Assembly (NCBI RefSeq): GCF_932294415.1
Contig: NC_065542.1
Span: 47,023,942 to 47,087,941 of the forward strand
DNA from: Quercus robur
Taxonomy: Eukaryota; Streptophyta; Magnoliopsida; Fagales; Fagaceae
Direction: 5' to 3'
Length of the DNA: 64,000 nt
Below, piece after piece: positions 36,365 through 49,922 of this stretch. The notes beneath the pieces were generated by a model, which was not told the DNA's origin, made no database searches, and worked only from the letters and a program-made list of their open reading frames with translations. Positions within the stretch are counted from its first letter, which is position 1; the number at the start of each line of letters is the position of its first letter. The position numbers were made by a program, and so were the translations under genes.

Positions 36365-39300
36365 GGATTCATCATTTCCTTTCCTCTACTTGGTAATGGT
36401 AAGAGTGCTTCTCGCTCACACCCTCATCTTTTTTAGCACCATTATTATCATAACTGGTTACATAATCATCTAATTTATTTGAATCATGATATGTTTGAAT
36501 GATCAATTGTACTATATGCGTAACACTAGTCAATTAAAGTGGAGCATGTGCTTCTGAAGGTTAATTTCATCATATGAAGTAGTGTAGGTCCGTTGAGAAA
36601 GTAGTTTTGAATATTAGTAATAGGGCTGGTTATAGTTTTCAAATAATGAATGGGTTGTGCTATTACTCTTGATGAAAATGGAAAACTGGCGTGCCTTTTG
36701 GTAATTTCCAAAAGTATGGTTAATTTTCAAGGAGTCTCCAAATCCCCAAGTGCATCATTCGGAATAGTTTTTGACTTGAAGTTCTTATTCTCCGGAATTA
36801 GATCTTTATGAAAACCCTTCACCTTGCTCTTATAAGGGGAGGAGGTGCCTTTATGTCAGAGCTTATTGGCTTTATCAGAACCTTTTTTTTGCTTGCTCTT
36901 TGCAGATATCTGCCTACCTTTTCAGGTCAGTGAACTTACAATGCATGCGGAAAACCTCATACAGACATCTTGAAACTATATGATCAGTTTTGAAACCTAT
37001 TTGCCACTTGCAATCTTTCTTTGTTTTTAAACTTTAAAGGAAGGCTCCCATAGCAAGGTTTAATGTTTGATGCCAAGTGTCATTTATTGTTTGATGCTTA
37101 AAACAAATTGATTGGCTGATGGGATAGTAAAAAAAAAAAAAAAAAAAACAAAGGATCATTGAACAATTTATATTGGAAATCTGAGTTTTTTATTGAGCTG
37201 TTCTTTCTTGTTGGTTGATTGTGGCTGGTAAAATGGGTTTTGCTAACTTGAAAGCCAATATATATATAATGGAAACTGGGGAAGTATAAAAGAGTCACCC
37301 AAGTATATAGGAAGTATACAACTGGGGACCAAAACAATCTAATATACAAATTACAAGCGTCCATCAAATCATAAACCAAAGATATGTAATGACTTCCTAC
37401 TATTGACATCCAACCGGATAGCATTTTTTTTTTTTTTAAGGAAGTCTGCTATTGTCCTTTTAGATTTCTCAAAACACCAGTTGTTTCTCTCTCGCCAAAT
37501 GCACCGCATCAAGGAATGAGGGACAACCATCTAGATACCAAACAAGGAGAGCACCATAGACCTAAGCCATTGGAAATTAAAGTTGTATCTTATAGATCCT
37601 CTTTCTTGGGCAATTTTAGGATTTGCGTCATTGATTTAAAGGATTTTCCCCTCCTTTCTTCTTTAGCCTGATTTTATTAAATTTTAATAGCTCTTCCTTA
37701 ATTACATGTCCTCACTGTATAATGTTTACTTTGAGTGCAGTTAATGGCATACGAGTATGGGGAAGCTAATGAGCTGATTTTAGGCAGAATCTGACACATC
37801 AGTATAGAATGTCTGAACTGGCTAAATCAATAATTAATTAACATTACAAGTGAAATAAATAAATATAAGCCCTCAAGCTTGTGTGGACACTTCTAATTCT
37901 AAATTTGTTTCCTTTCTGAACAAAATAATCATCTTTTTGTTTTTTTTATTTCTTCGCTCCCCCCCCCCCCCCCCCCCCCCTTCCCCCTTCTTCTCTTCTG
38001 TTAGTAAGGATATGATTTGTGAATTTATTATTTTTTTTTACCATATATGTCGACCTCTTAGTGAAGAGGAGATGGAAAATGTGAAGGTAAGCTAGTATGT
38101 TATGATATTATGTTGGGAGACTTGGTCTGTGGATTGTATGAACAGAAATATTTTCCTATTTGCAGTTATTTTGATGGGGACACCATGGTATGGTCTGCAA
38201 GTTTAAACAACTTTCTATTTTAGTTTTATTTCTTTGCCCCAAAAGCAGCTCTTCCACTCAATATCGACACAAACTAACTGCAACTTCTTGCTTATTACAC
38301 AACCTGATGACTGAAAGTGCCCAAAAGACACAGTTTAAAACCTTCTTTTAAGAAATGGTAAAAATTAAAAAGGTTGAAAACAACCATTCTATAGCTTATT
38401 GGCACCGGGTTTGAAGCAAGACGTAGTAAGTTAGTGGTAAGCTGGAAACACTCTGGCATTAGTCCAAATCTTGCCTTCAGATTTATTGCATGTTTGTCCT
38501 GTCATATCTGTAACTATAAGTTGGCTATTCTAGCAGTACTGCAGATCTTAGTTATTCAATTTGTACTTAATTTGTTTTTCATTTTTGGGGCTTCATAATT
38601 GTTTCTCTTGGTAACTACATGCTTAGAACAGTAACCTGTTTTCACCTCATTCTATCTTCCACAATGCTAATGAAAAGAAAAGGCTCATGTATCACTAGAT
38701 GGAGAATAAGGCATGCCTCCATCACTACTACTTTTGAGTTTGGCATATGCTTATTCTTGGTATCCAAATTTTATTTGAGTCTAAATGCTTTAACGATTGG
38801 ATGATGTAGTGGTGACTGAGTCCTCAACTTGTTTGTCAGTAATGCAGATGATGGATTTGCAAGATTCATATACTTGGAATAGGGAAAGATCATGTGTTCA
38901 TAAAAAGAAATTGTGTTGCTGCTGGATCGAAGACTTTATATTGGCTAGCATCTGTATTTTATTGTTTTTAATTCAGCATTACCAATGAACTTATTCTTAG
39001 GGACGGAGTGAAGGAAATCTGGCTGGAGCCAGCATTTTCAAGGTTGACTCACTTTTTGTAGGTTGACCAATTACAATTGTAATCACTCTGAACCTTATGT
39101 AATTAGTCATTCTAATGATCTGATGTGGATTTTATTATTATTTTAAAATGTAATGAAATAAACTGTACCCTGTAATAAGTTTCAGCTTGACTATCATTAT
39201 CTGTAAACCTTTTAGTAAGTTTTTAGTTTCTACTTACTAGTAAGATCCGTTTTTAGGGGGTGACTGTGGCTGCCCAGTAAGTATGTGGGCCTCTTCTGTG

Positions 39301-39754
39301 TTTCCTATTGTCATGTAGTTTGCATTCACCTGGAGTATGCTAGGCTGTGTATCTATTTTGAATTGGACTGTAATTTAGTGCAATGAAAGGCCCATCATGT
39401 GCTATGGTCTTTCACCCTTGCTCTGGTGTATGCGGTTGAATATGTCATATTGTTAAATGTTATTTATTTGTTTGTTTTGTTTTTTTCCCCTACAGTGTGT
39501 GATGTGTGATGTGTGATGTGTAATATGTATGGTTGATTAAAATAATTTTCAGCAGCATCCCTTTTCGATTTTTATAATGTGATAGGGGGATTTGAATTCT
39601 AGATTTCTTTGTTGGAAATGCCCGAAAATGCGAGTAGTATCCCTTTCCTTTCCAAGTAACCATAGGATGATCCATGTGAGGAGGAGTTGGGAGTAGGTAG
39701 CCTAATGGTTGGCAACATCATTTTACCAACCATTGGATTGGAAGTACAGGAAAT
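36365..39754. other. downstream region of the F-box gene, no further gene seen
   Basis: The first few hundred bases are probably 3' UTR. A patch at about 37255-37440 (minus strand: TATACTTCCTATATACTTGGG) resembles the 3' end of a plant LINE but is only a scrap. A run of 22 C lies at 37959-37980. Several splice-like sites occur (TTTGCAG near 36905, GAGTGCAG near 37740), but no coding sequence joins them. Confidence 0.4.
37959..37980. repeat. C22 homopolymer
   Basis: Uninterrupted run of 22 C in a T-rich setting. The length may be unreliable in the assembly. Confidence 0.9.
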
Positions 39755-40707
39755 GGCATTTTGGATCAGAGATAGAGATGACCAAGGAACTATTAATGTT
39801 TCTCAAGAGACTGGTGTAAAAACAAAAATGAAATTCATCTCATAATGCTAAACCCTCTCTGACAGCAAATAATACAAAAAAAAAGAAAAAAAAAAAAATA
39901 GAGTTCACTTATGGGCTCGGAACCCCTTTATTACCTTCTTATTATAATGGGTAGGCTAACCAATTAAAGAAAATCCTACAATGAACTGCTGATATGCAGG
40001 AAGTACAACGCTCAGGCAGTTTAAAAAGGTCCCATGCCATTACGGCTGTGACAGGAGAAGAAAACCCACATGTTGAAAAGTTTCCGACTGTAAATTAGCA
40101 TCATAGGCAGACGCAGCCTCCACCAGCAGCGCACTAGTAACAAACAACTTAACATGTACTCACATCCTTTACTCCTTGTTTATTGGGGGATGCTATTTGA
40201 AAAAGACCAAAAATATCCGAAAATTGAATCAAAATTCTTTTTTTCAGTTCAGTTAGATTGTTGATAGATTGTTATGAACTTTGTTCTATTTGGAAATAGG
40301 ATAAATCTTTAGAAAAAGAATTAGTTATTGGTTATACAAGATATGATAGCCATATTGAATTTTAAGGAGACCCAAAATAATAATAAAAATGCGATTCATT
40401 TTAATTTAGGAATTTCGTGGGAGTTTGTAAGCAATTTGAAGAAACAAAAAAATTTCTTGAGTGAACATGATCACATTCACACACAATTAATTAGTGAGCA
40501 GTGAACTATTACACACAGTATGAGAATTAAAGACCCACTATAGATCTCTAATCCTATGGTACTCAGACGGACCAAAACAACTCCTTAAAAGAAAGAGCAA
40601 AGACTCCAACCATTACAGTTATTCAAATAAAAATATAAAGACTAGAACTCTTGTCTCTAAAACGACTACACAATTCAATTAAAACTTATAAGAATTGAAA
40701 TGATATT

Positions 40708-41150
40708 TGATGAGCCTTGAGATATTGTTTGTCCAGACATGGCGATGGACGAGGAACAAACCATAAATGAGGCCTTTATTGACGGAGCCGTTATTATTGG
40801 ACAAAGTAAAGAGGGTAACAGCTCAGAGATCTCCATATCCTGACATTAATTGTCAGAGGCATTACCCAAACAGGGAATTAAACCACCATTAATGGTCATT
40901 TCAACGGCTAGAAAAGCAGAAGCCTATATAAGGAACATCTAACCTAAGGTAAAGACATAGGATCAGAAATATACTCCCATCAACCAAAATTTCTCTTTAT
41001 CATTCTCACTCTCTCTTTCTAACTTTACCATTGGAGGCTCATCGGCTGGCACCATGCCGGTGACTTATCTATTACTTTTTTTTACTATTTTGCAGGTCAC
41101 GCCGAAGCCATTTGGACGATCCTAACCACTGACGATTTTTGCACTCATCA
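40708..41150 (+). mobile_element. solo LTR, 443 bp
   Basis: Begins TGATGAG and ends CTCATCA, a perfect 7-bp inverted terminus, and is flanked by ATATT (40703-40707) and ATACT (41151-41155). The duplicate locus near 52480 lacks it, which confirms both ends. A TATA box CCTATATAAGG lies near 40922, as expected of an LTR promoter. No internal genes remain. Family not assigned. It inserted after the GA2ox duplication, unless copy B lost it. Confidence 0.85.
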
Positions 41151-41172
41151 ATACTCATTTTTTGCCCAAATT

Positions 41173-41864
41173 CTAATTCTTGAAACCATCAAGACGTGTT
41201 GCCGTGAGACCTTGTGAGTATAATTTTTCCTTGTAGGCTTTCCAAGTGAAGGTCCTATAGAGAGAGTGGCCAATGGGTCTAAGCAATTCTGGAGGTGCAG
41301 AAATTGATGCTTGCAGGGAGGGAGCTCCAAAATATACCATTGACATTCTAGGCTTGGATGTATTTGTTAATACCCTGTGCCAGACGCTCACAAATATTCC
41401 GTTTGTTAGAGCCTTCACAAATAAAAATTAATATCAGTGCACAATTTTTTTGGTTAAAAAGAAAACAAGAAGATAAAAAATTACATTTTAAATGACCTAG
41501 AGAAAGAAAGAGAGTATCAACCTGTAACATGTCACACCCACAATAACCCAAAAGGCATTGGGGTCATCTGGGACACTAATCCACGCATCTTTTTCAACAA
41601 GAATTTGGAGGCCAGCAACATTGTTTGATGTAAGAATGCTCAAGAGCTGAGGGTCAGAATGTTCTCCAAAACCTATATCATCATCTTTAGAAGTGGGTAG
41701 ATAGTAATTAAGCCTGAGGAGTGAGTCACTCTCTACGTCCCTAATCAACCCACTGAAAACCGATTTGTCCTTGACATATAGCCCCTCTGCTATCAGCTCT
41801 AATAGCTCACATGTTAGATCCCTAACTGCTTGGATGTAATGATTTACGGTAGAACTGTTGTGTC
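41173..41864 (-). pseudogene. gibberellin 2-oxidase copy lacking exon 1
   Basis: The minus strand contains exon 2 (about 41864-41532) and exon 3 (41412-41173) of a GA2ox gene, nearly identical to the intact gene at 52485-54091. Exon 1 and its promoter are gone. Exon 2 has two extra bases near 41535 (GTCACACCCAC against GTCACCCAC in the intact gene), which shift the frame before the splice site. Exon 3 ends eight codons early (TAG for TCG after KN), and the arginine of the conserved RHRV motif is tryptophan (WHRV). The Fe-binding H and D of GEHSDPQ and the RMS of the 2-oxoglutarate site are kept. A decayed duplicate and very unlikely to make an enzyme. Confidence 0.9.
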
Positions 41865-41955
41865 ATAAGTCTTAAACCTCATTAAAAACTCATCTGGGTT
41901 TATTCCTACACTAGCAATTGACAATGGCACTAGAGAGAGAAAGTGATAACTTTCA

Positions 41956-42231
41956 TAAATAGTTAGTCTATTTTAGAACACCAATGACATGCATGGTAAG
42001 TGGTGCCTTTTTAACCATTAAATAAAAATCTATTATTAAAAAAAAAAAAAATCAAATGTGTAACTTGAATCCATCCCAAACAAATTCAATTTAGTATAAT
42101 AATTTTTTTTCATAAAAAGTAAAATAAAATAAAATTAAGTCATAAAATATTCAATATTGTCAAATAATTTTTTGTTAATCTTATCTAATCTTACAAGACA
42201 TCTAAGTAAAAGTTATCATGTTAATTTCGTA
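41956..42231. other. AT-rich junction between GA2ox copy A and the tandem array
   Basis: An A-run near 42038-42050 and AT-rich unique sequence. No gene. Confidence 0.4.
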
Positions 42232-43027
42232 AAATATAGCATTTCGTTGTGTCTCCAATTTCTAAAACGTTTTGTTTGATTATTGGATCACTATATTATT
42301 TTCATTATGTTTTTTGGTAGTGAAAAAGTGATGTCTAATCCCAATTTTTTTTTTAATGTGAGAAATGTTAAATCCACTTTAGTAGAGCTAAAGTGACAAA
42401 AACTGTGGCAATGAAGTGAAAAAATAAATTTAGAGAATCTCTTACTTGCATTTCAAGTTTCCTTTGCTTCAAAATGTCCTGAGAGTTTGTACGAAACTGA
42501 ACGTATGGCTGTTGCATAAGATTATGCAAAATTTACAAATTCGATAGTTTTTGGGACAAAATTTGTTTCACTAGAAATGAAAATGTTTGTGAATATTGGA
42601 AACAGTTTTGGGACAGTTATAACTCTTTACCTGTAATATTTAAATGATTCTAACTCTTACTTTCAGTACTTCTTTCAAAACTATCTAAGAAACACTAAAA
42701 ATGGACATCTCTAAAATTGTTGTATTTAAAATGTAATAAACTTGGTTGTATCCGTGGGATAAATATGTAGTAAGATTTTAGCAACTCTTGTGTGAGTGCA
42801 TATATTGTCTAAGGATATCGTTTCGTTATGGCTCCATATTGTCAAATCTTTCATTTGATTATTAAATCAATATATTTATTTATTATATTTTTTGGCCTTG
42901 GAAATTTGGTGTAAAGTCCCTTTTATTTATTTATTTATTTTTAATGTGAGAATTGTTACTTCCTCTTTATTAGAACTAAAGTGAATGAAATTGTGGCAAT
43001 GAAATGGAAAAAAAAAAAGTTCAGAGA

Positions 43028-43060
43028 ATGTCGTACGTACGAGAGACGTATGTACGACAT
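43028..43060. repeat. palindromic hairpin in an array unit
   Basis: ATGTCGTACGTAC and GTATGTACGACAT form a 13-bp stem (one mismatch) with a 7-base loop, overlapping the perfect palindrome TCGTACGTACGA (43031-43042). Related but decayed forms occur at the same position in other units, e.g. near 47863 and 49748. Confidence 0.75.
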
Positions 43061-44317
43061 ATGAGATTTTTAAGTTTCTTTTGCATTAAAATTTCCTGAG
43101 ACTTTGTACGAAACCCGAACGTATGATTGTTGCACAAGATTATGCAAAATTTAAGAATTTGATAGTTTTTGGGACAAAAATTGTTCCACTTGAAATGAAA
43201 ACATTTGTGAATATTGGAAACAATTTTTGGACGGTCATAACTCTTTAGTACTTCTTTCAAAACTTTCTAAGAAACACTAAAAATCCTTTGGGACTTCTCC
43301 AAAATTGTTGTATTTAGAGCGCAATAAACTTGGTTGTATCCTAGGGATAAATTTGAAGTAACATTTTGGCAACTCTTGTGTGGGTGCGCATATTGTGTAA
43401 GGATAGCGTTTCATTGTGGCTCTAGAGTGTCAAATGTTTTGTTTGATTATTAAATCACTATTTATTTTTATTATATTTTTTTTAGTGAAAAAAAAAAGTT
43501 TATATAATCTCAGACTTACGAGAGTTGTATAAAAGACGTACAAGATTATCAAGTTTCTTTTCATCAAAATTAATTAAGAGTTGTTCAAATCTCGAACGTA
43601 TGAGTGTTGTACGAGATTATGCAGAATTTACGAATTTGATAGTTTTTGGGCCAAAAGTTGTACAACTTGAAATTGAAACTATTGTGAATATTGGGAACAA
43701 TTTTTGGATGGTTATAAGACTTTACCCATGATATATAAATGATTGTAACTCTCACTTTTAATATCTTCTTCTTTCAAAACATTCTAAGAAACACTAAAAC
43801 TCCTCTAGACCATCTCCTAAATTGCTATTTTTAGAACGTAATAAACTTGGTTGTATCTTGGGAATAAATTTGTAGTACCATTTATCAACTCTTGTATAGG
43901 GGCATATATTGTCTAAGGATAGCATTTCGTTGTGGCTCCAAATTCTAAAATATTTTGTTTGATTATTGAATCACTATATTATACTATTCATTATGTTTTT
44001 CAGTAGTGAAAAAGTGATGTCTAATTCCAATTTTTTTAATGTGAGAAATGTTAAATCCTCTTTAGTAGAACTAAAGTGACAAATACTATGGCAATGAAGT
44101 GAATATTTTTTTAGAGAATCTCTTATGTACGAGAGTTGTATGTAAGACCTATGAGATTTTCAAGTTTCATTTGCATCAAATTATCCTGAGAGTTTCTATG
44201 AAACCCGAACGTATTACTTGATAGTTTTTGGGACGAAATTTGTTCCACTTGAAATGAAAACGTTTGTGAATATTGGAAATAGTTTTGGGACGGTTATAAC
44301 TCTTTGCCTGTGATATA

Positions 44318-47300
44318 CACTACAACAAAATGTACTTTCAGTGATGAAAAAATTCGTCACTAAAAGTCCAGTTTTTCATCGCTAAGAACTTTGAGTGACG
44401 AAATTGTAGCCCAGACGCTAAAAGTCCTAGCGACGAAAAATTTCGTCACTAAAAGTCCGATTTGTTTAAAAAAGAAAAAACTTTTAGCGACGAAAACGTT
44501 TCGTCACTAAATGTTTTCCTCGCTAAAAACAGTATTCAGCGACGAAAATATTTTGTTTCAGTTTATTAAATCATATTTAGTGACGAACAATTTCGTCACT
44601 AAAACTGTTTTAGTGATGAAAAAAGTCGTCACTAAAACTATTTTTAAGAAAATCTAGGCATATATAGTGATGAAAATTTTCGTCACTAAAACCATTTATT
44701 ACAAAATTCTGCTACATTTAGCGACAAAATATTTCATCACTACAACAATTTTTTGTTACTATATTTGTGACGAAAAAATTCGTCGCTAAAACTTATTTTC
44801 TGTTTTTATTATTTTCATGGCTTTGATATTAACCTGTAACCTGTCATTACATTATTAAAACCTCATATTTGATTAACACATTTATTTCAACAACACATTT
44901 ATAAAAAATCGATCCATACATTCTACAAGTAAAAAATAAAACAAGTATTCAATTCAAACTCTTTCCATACAATAATTGTTTGCAACACATACAATAACTT
45001 AATATGTTTTATAACAATATAAAAAGTGTAGCATAATATAATTAGAACCAACGGAAGATGTCCTTATATGTCTTCAAATAATGCCAAAAGTAAATCCCCT
45101 AATGCCACCAATAAAAAATCTGCACAAATATTAAAACACTACTACATTAAAGTATTGAAATCGAATAAAGGAACACAATTGCTACTAATCAACAAGTTTC
45201 ATTCACATTTGCAAGAAATTAAAAACATTCCCAATATGAATTTAAACCACCTTATAACACCATGCAAGCCACCTGCTTGCTCCAACACAACAACCCACCA
45301 CAAAACCAATTTCCAACATCACAAGTATATATAGAGTTTTATAAGTTTTTATCTAGAATATACTTACTTTGCTCAAGCTAAATTTACAACTTTCAAAAAA
45401 AAAAATCCAAACTTAACTTGTGTTCTTGACCTTGTTCCTCACAATTTCTTTAGCCACAAAAGAGAGAGAGTTGGAGATAAAAGAAAGCTAACTCTTAGTG
45501 AACGGTTAAGTAGCTAGACCTAAATTTAAAATACATATTCTTTATTCTTTTTCCCGTTTCTAAACAATGGTATAGCTTAGAATTCAATATTGAAAAGATT
45601 GAAACCCCACTTCATGGTATCAAGTCCCCACATTTCCCTTCATTTATATTGTTAGTAACCAGACCCAATCATACCTCAAAAATATTCCTAATGTTTAATT
45701 AGTCAACACAAAACATGGAGTTAAGTTGCCAAGGGCCCACACCCAACATTTGATAAGCCTCCCAATGATCTAATGGCTGCAGTCATCAACACATTCTATG
45801 TATCAATAGGATTTCACCCGCATGCAACACATAGAACAGTGAAGCTTTACCTCTTGATGGAGACAATGCAAGAATTTCAATAAAAAGATGACTCTCAATC
45901 TAGAATACCATAGATTTACATAATAAATAATAAGTAGATAATTGACATAAAATCATTAAAATTAGGTAAATCACAACCAGCATTGAGAAAAAGAAGGAAA
46001 CGCAATGTAATAGTAAATAAACGTGTTAAACTACCCTATCAAGAAGTCTTTCACTGCTTAGGTATTCTTACCGTTGGAGTTGACAAACTCTGCCACAAAA
46101 TTAGTTACCTGCACTAACTACCCACCTCCAGCCTTCCCCATATGGACCGATTCATAAGAATGAATATTAATAAATAATTAACATTAATGAATAATTAATA
46201 TTAATGAATAAATTAATAAATATTAATATTAATGAATGAATATTAATATTAATATTAATTAGATCACATGTAAAAAAAAAAAAAGGAAATCCGATTCATA
46301 AGAACCAAAGCTAACTAAGCACTTAAGCTAAAAATCGAAGTAGAAGTAATTCACAGTAAATCATAATAAGCCTTTTCGTTTGAATATGAAATAAATAAAC
46401 TCATTGATCATATCGAATCCAAACTAATCTAGACAAAAAAAAAAAAACCCTTACCGAATCCAGATCGTCATGAATGGTCCGTATCGGCGGTGAAGGCTTC
46501 ATTGCGAAGGGTCCGAAACGGCGACGAATGGGTTTAAATTGTCGAGAATGGGTTCAAATCAGTGACGGTGGGAGTTGAAATAAAACTTCAAAACCGTTGC
46601 GAATGGGTTCGAATCGACGACGAATGGGTCGAGAATTGGTGACGAATGGGTCCGGAGTTGAAACAACACTTCAAAGCCGTCGAGAATCAAACAACGAATG
46701 GAGTTTGAATCATCTAGAATGGGTCGAGAATCGGCAACGAATGGGTTGAGAACCGTTGAGAATCATCTAGAATGGTTCGGTGTTGGTGTTAATGGTTCGG
46801 CGTTGGTGTATTTGGCTGAAATAAAATGGCTTTTGGGAGGCTTTTGGCTGAAATAAAAGAGATGGATAGGTATTAAATACTCAGGTCTTTAGCGATGAAC
46901 CTTTTCCGTCGCCAATGCCTACTTTGTCATCGCAAAAGGTATCAGGTTTTTAAGTTTTTAGCAACGAATGTCAGTTTTGTCACTAAAGAACCTAGGCTTT
47001 GTTAAGTTTTTTAGAGACGAAATTCATATTTCGTCACTAAAGCATACTTTTAGTGACGAATTGTGATTTCGTCACTAAAAACATATAAGTGCAAAACTAT
47101 TATTATTTTTAGTGACGAATATTTTTCGTTGCTAATTCTTCCTTATAGCGACAAAAGGATTTTCGTCACTAATACTATCCACAACAATATCTACAGTGAC
47201 AAAATATTTCGTCACTAAAAATTTCAACTTTTAGCAACGAAATATTTTGTCGCTATAGATTAATTAAACTCGTGCCAAAGTTTCCCTCCATTGGTGCCCA

Positions 47301-47467
47301 TTTTTTAGATCAAAATAGCGATGAAATTTATTTTTCGTCGCTAAATGTTATAATTTTTTTTCATTGTTAGCGACGAAATTCATATTTCATCACTAAAGCT
47401 GTATTTTTAGTGACGAAAAATATTTCCTCACTAATTTTCATCGCTAAAAATACATTTTGTTGTAGTG
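44318..47467. mobile_element. non-autonomous CACTA element, 3150 bp
   Basis: Starts CACTACAACAAAATGTA and ends ATACATTTTGTTGTAGTG, near-perfect inverted ends. It is flanked by a 3-bp duplication ATA (44315-44317 and 47468-47470), the CACTA signature. Both sides are filled with AGTGACGAAA / TTTCGTCACT subterminal repeats (44340-44800 and 46885-47450). The core (44820-46880) is AT-rich, with a short repetitive stretch of GAATGGGTC(C/G) words at 46470-46800. No transposase is present. Removing it and one ATA restores an uninterrupted array unit. Confidence 0.95.
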
Positions 47468-48370
47468 ATATAAATGATTCTAACTGTCACTTTCAGTACT
47501 TCTTTCAAAACTTTCTAAAATACACTAAAAATCCACTAGGACTTCTCCAAAATTGCTGTATTTAGAACGTAATAAACTTGGTTGTATCCTTGGGATAAAT
47601 TTGTAGTATCATCTAAGCAAATCTTATGTGGGTGCAAATATTGTCTAAGGTTAACGTTTCGTTGTGGCTCCAAATTGTCAAATGTTTTGTTTGACTATTA
47701 AATCATGATATTTTTTTATTATATTTTTTTGTTTTGAAAATTTGACGTGAATTCCTTTTTTTTTTTTTTTTTTTTAATGTGAGAAGTTTTACTTCCTCCT
47801 TAGTGGAACTAAATTGAAAGAAACTATGCTAATGAAATGAAAAAGAAAACTTTTAGAGAATCTCGTTCGTACGAGAGATGTATGTAAGATGTACGAGATA
47901 TTCAAGTTTCTTTTGCATCAATATTTCCTGAGAGTTAGTATGAAACTTGAACGTACAAGTGTTGCAAGGGATTCTGTAGAAATTTGACAGTTTTTTTGGA
48001 TAAAAGTGTTCCACTTGAAATGAAAACATTTGTGAATATTGAAAATAGTTTATGGATGGTTATAACTCTTACCCATGATATATAAATGATTCTAACTCTC
48101 ACTTTCAATGTTTTCTTCATTTTAAACTTTCTTAGAAACACTAAAACTCCTCTACTAGACCAAAATTGTTATTTTTAGAACCTAATAAACTTGGTTGTAT
48201 TCTGGGGATAAATTTATAGTAACCTTCTAGCAACTCTTGTGTGGGTGCATACATTGTCTAAGGAAAGCATTTTATTGTGGGTAAAAATTACCAAGTGTTT
48301 TGTTTGATTATTGAATCACTATATTTTTCTTAATTATATTTTTCAATACAAAAAAAGAGATGTTTGGTCC

Positions 48371-48374
<4 letters not shown>

Positions 48375-48419
<45 letters not shown>
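48375..48419. repeat. T45 homopolymer
   Basis: Uninterrupted T run inside a B unit of the array, where other units carry shorter T runs. Probably grown by slippage. Confidence 0.95.
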
Positions 48420-48422
<3 letters not shown>

Positions 48423-49922
48423 GTGAAAAGCGTTAATTCTTGTTTAGTAGAGGGGGAGTGACAAAAAATGTGACAAACAAATGAAAAAAACATAATTTAT
48501 AGAATCTCGAATGTACGAGAGTCATATATAAGACCTAGTAGAGTATCAAGTTTCTTTTCATCAAAATTAATTGAAAGTTGTACAAAACTTGAACGCACAA
48601 GTGTTGTATGAGATTATGCAGAATTTACGAATTTGACAGTTTTTGAACCAAAAGTTGTACAACCTGAAATGAAAACTAATGTGAATATTGGAAATAGTTT
48701 TTGGACGGTTATAAGACATTACCCATGCTATATAAATGATTGTAACTCTCACTTTTGAATATCTTCTTTATTCAAAACATTCTATGAAACACTCAAACTC
48801 CTCAGGGCCTTCTCTAAAATTTATATTTTTAGTATATAACAAACTTGAAGTACCTTTTATTAACTCTTGTGCAGGGGCATATATTGTCTAAGGATAGCAT
48901 TTTATTGTGGCTCCAAATTCTAAAACGTTTTGTTTGATTACTGAATCATTATATCATATTCATAATGTTATTTAGTAGTGAAAAAGTGATGTCTAATCCC
49001 AATTTTATTAATGTGAGAAATGTTAAATCCTTCTTAGTAGAGCTAAAGTGACAAAAACTGTGGCAATGAAGTGAAAAAAAAAAAATAGAGAATCTCTCAT
49101 GTACTAGAGTTGTATGTAAGATGTATGAGATTTTCAAGTTTCTTTCGCATTAAATTTTCCTAAGAGTTTCTACGAAACCTGAACGAACAAGGGTTGCAAA
49201 AAAAATGCAAAATTTACATATTTGATAGTTTTTGGGACAAAATTTGTTCCACTTGAAATGAAAACGTTTGTGAATATTGGAAATAGTTTTTGGATGGTTA
49301 TAACTCTTAACCCGTGATATATAAATAATTCTAACTGTCACTTTCCGTACTTTTTTCAAAAATTTCTAAGAACCACTAAAAATCTAGAAGGAATTTTCTA
49401 AAATTGTTGTATTTAGATTGTAATAAACTTAGTTGTAACCGTGAGATAAATTTGTAGTATCATTTTGAAAACTCTTGTGTGGGTGCATATATTGTCTAAG
49501 GATAGCGTTTCATTGTGGCTCCAAATTGTCAAATGTTTTGTTTGATTATTAGATCACGATATTTTATTATTATATTTTTTGGTAGCGAAAATTTGATGTG
49601 AAGTCCCTTCTTCTTCTTCTCTTTTTTTTTTTTTTAATTTTTTTTATTTTATTTAAAATGTGAGAAGTGTTACTTCCTCTTTAGTGGAAGTAAAGTAAAA
49701 GAAATTGTGCTAATGTATTGTGAAAAAAAATGTTTAGAGAATATTGTACGTATGAGGGATGTATGGAAGACGTACGAGAGTTTCAAGTTTTTTTTTGCAT
49801 TAATATTTCTTGAGAGTTTGTACGAAACTCAAACGTATGAGTGTTGCAGAGGATTTTGTAGGATTTACAAATTTGACAGTTTTTTGGATAAAATTCATTC
49901 TACTTGAAATGAAAACGTTATT

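Larger units (their letters stand above)
39755..41955. repeat. segmental duplication, copy A (partner 51958-53195 and 55057-55150)
   Basis: From TTTTGGATCAGAGATAGAG at about 39757 the sequence parallels copy B, including the GA2ox exons 3 and 2. Copy A contains an extra solo LTR (40708-41150) and about 200 bp near 39865-40080 missing from copy B. Copy A lacks the part of B from about 53196 to 55056, which holds intron 1, exon 1 and the promoter. It then rejoins B (CTTAAACCTCATTAAAAACTC at about 41870 and 55059). Confidence 0.88.

Noticed and set aside
45068-45334. An 88-codon open frame inside the CACTA element
   Set aside because: No similarity to CACTA transposase or to any host domain that I recognise; composition is AT-rich and random-looking.
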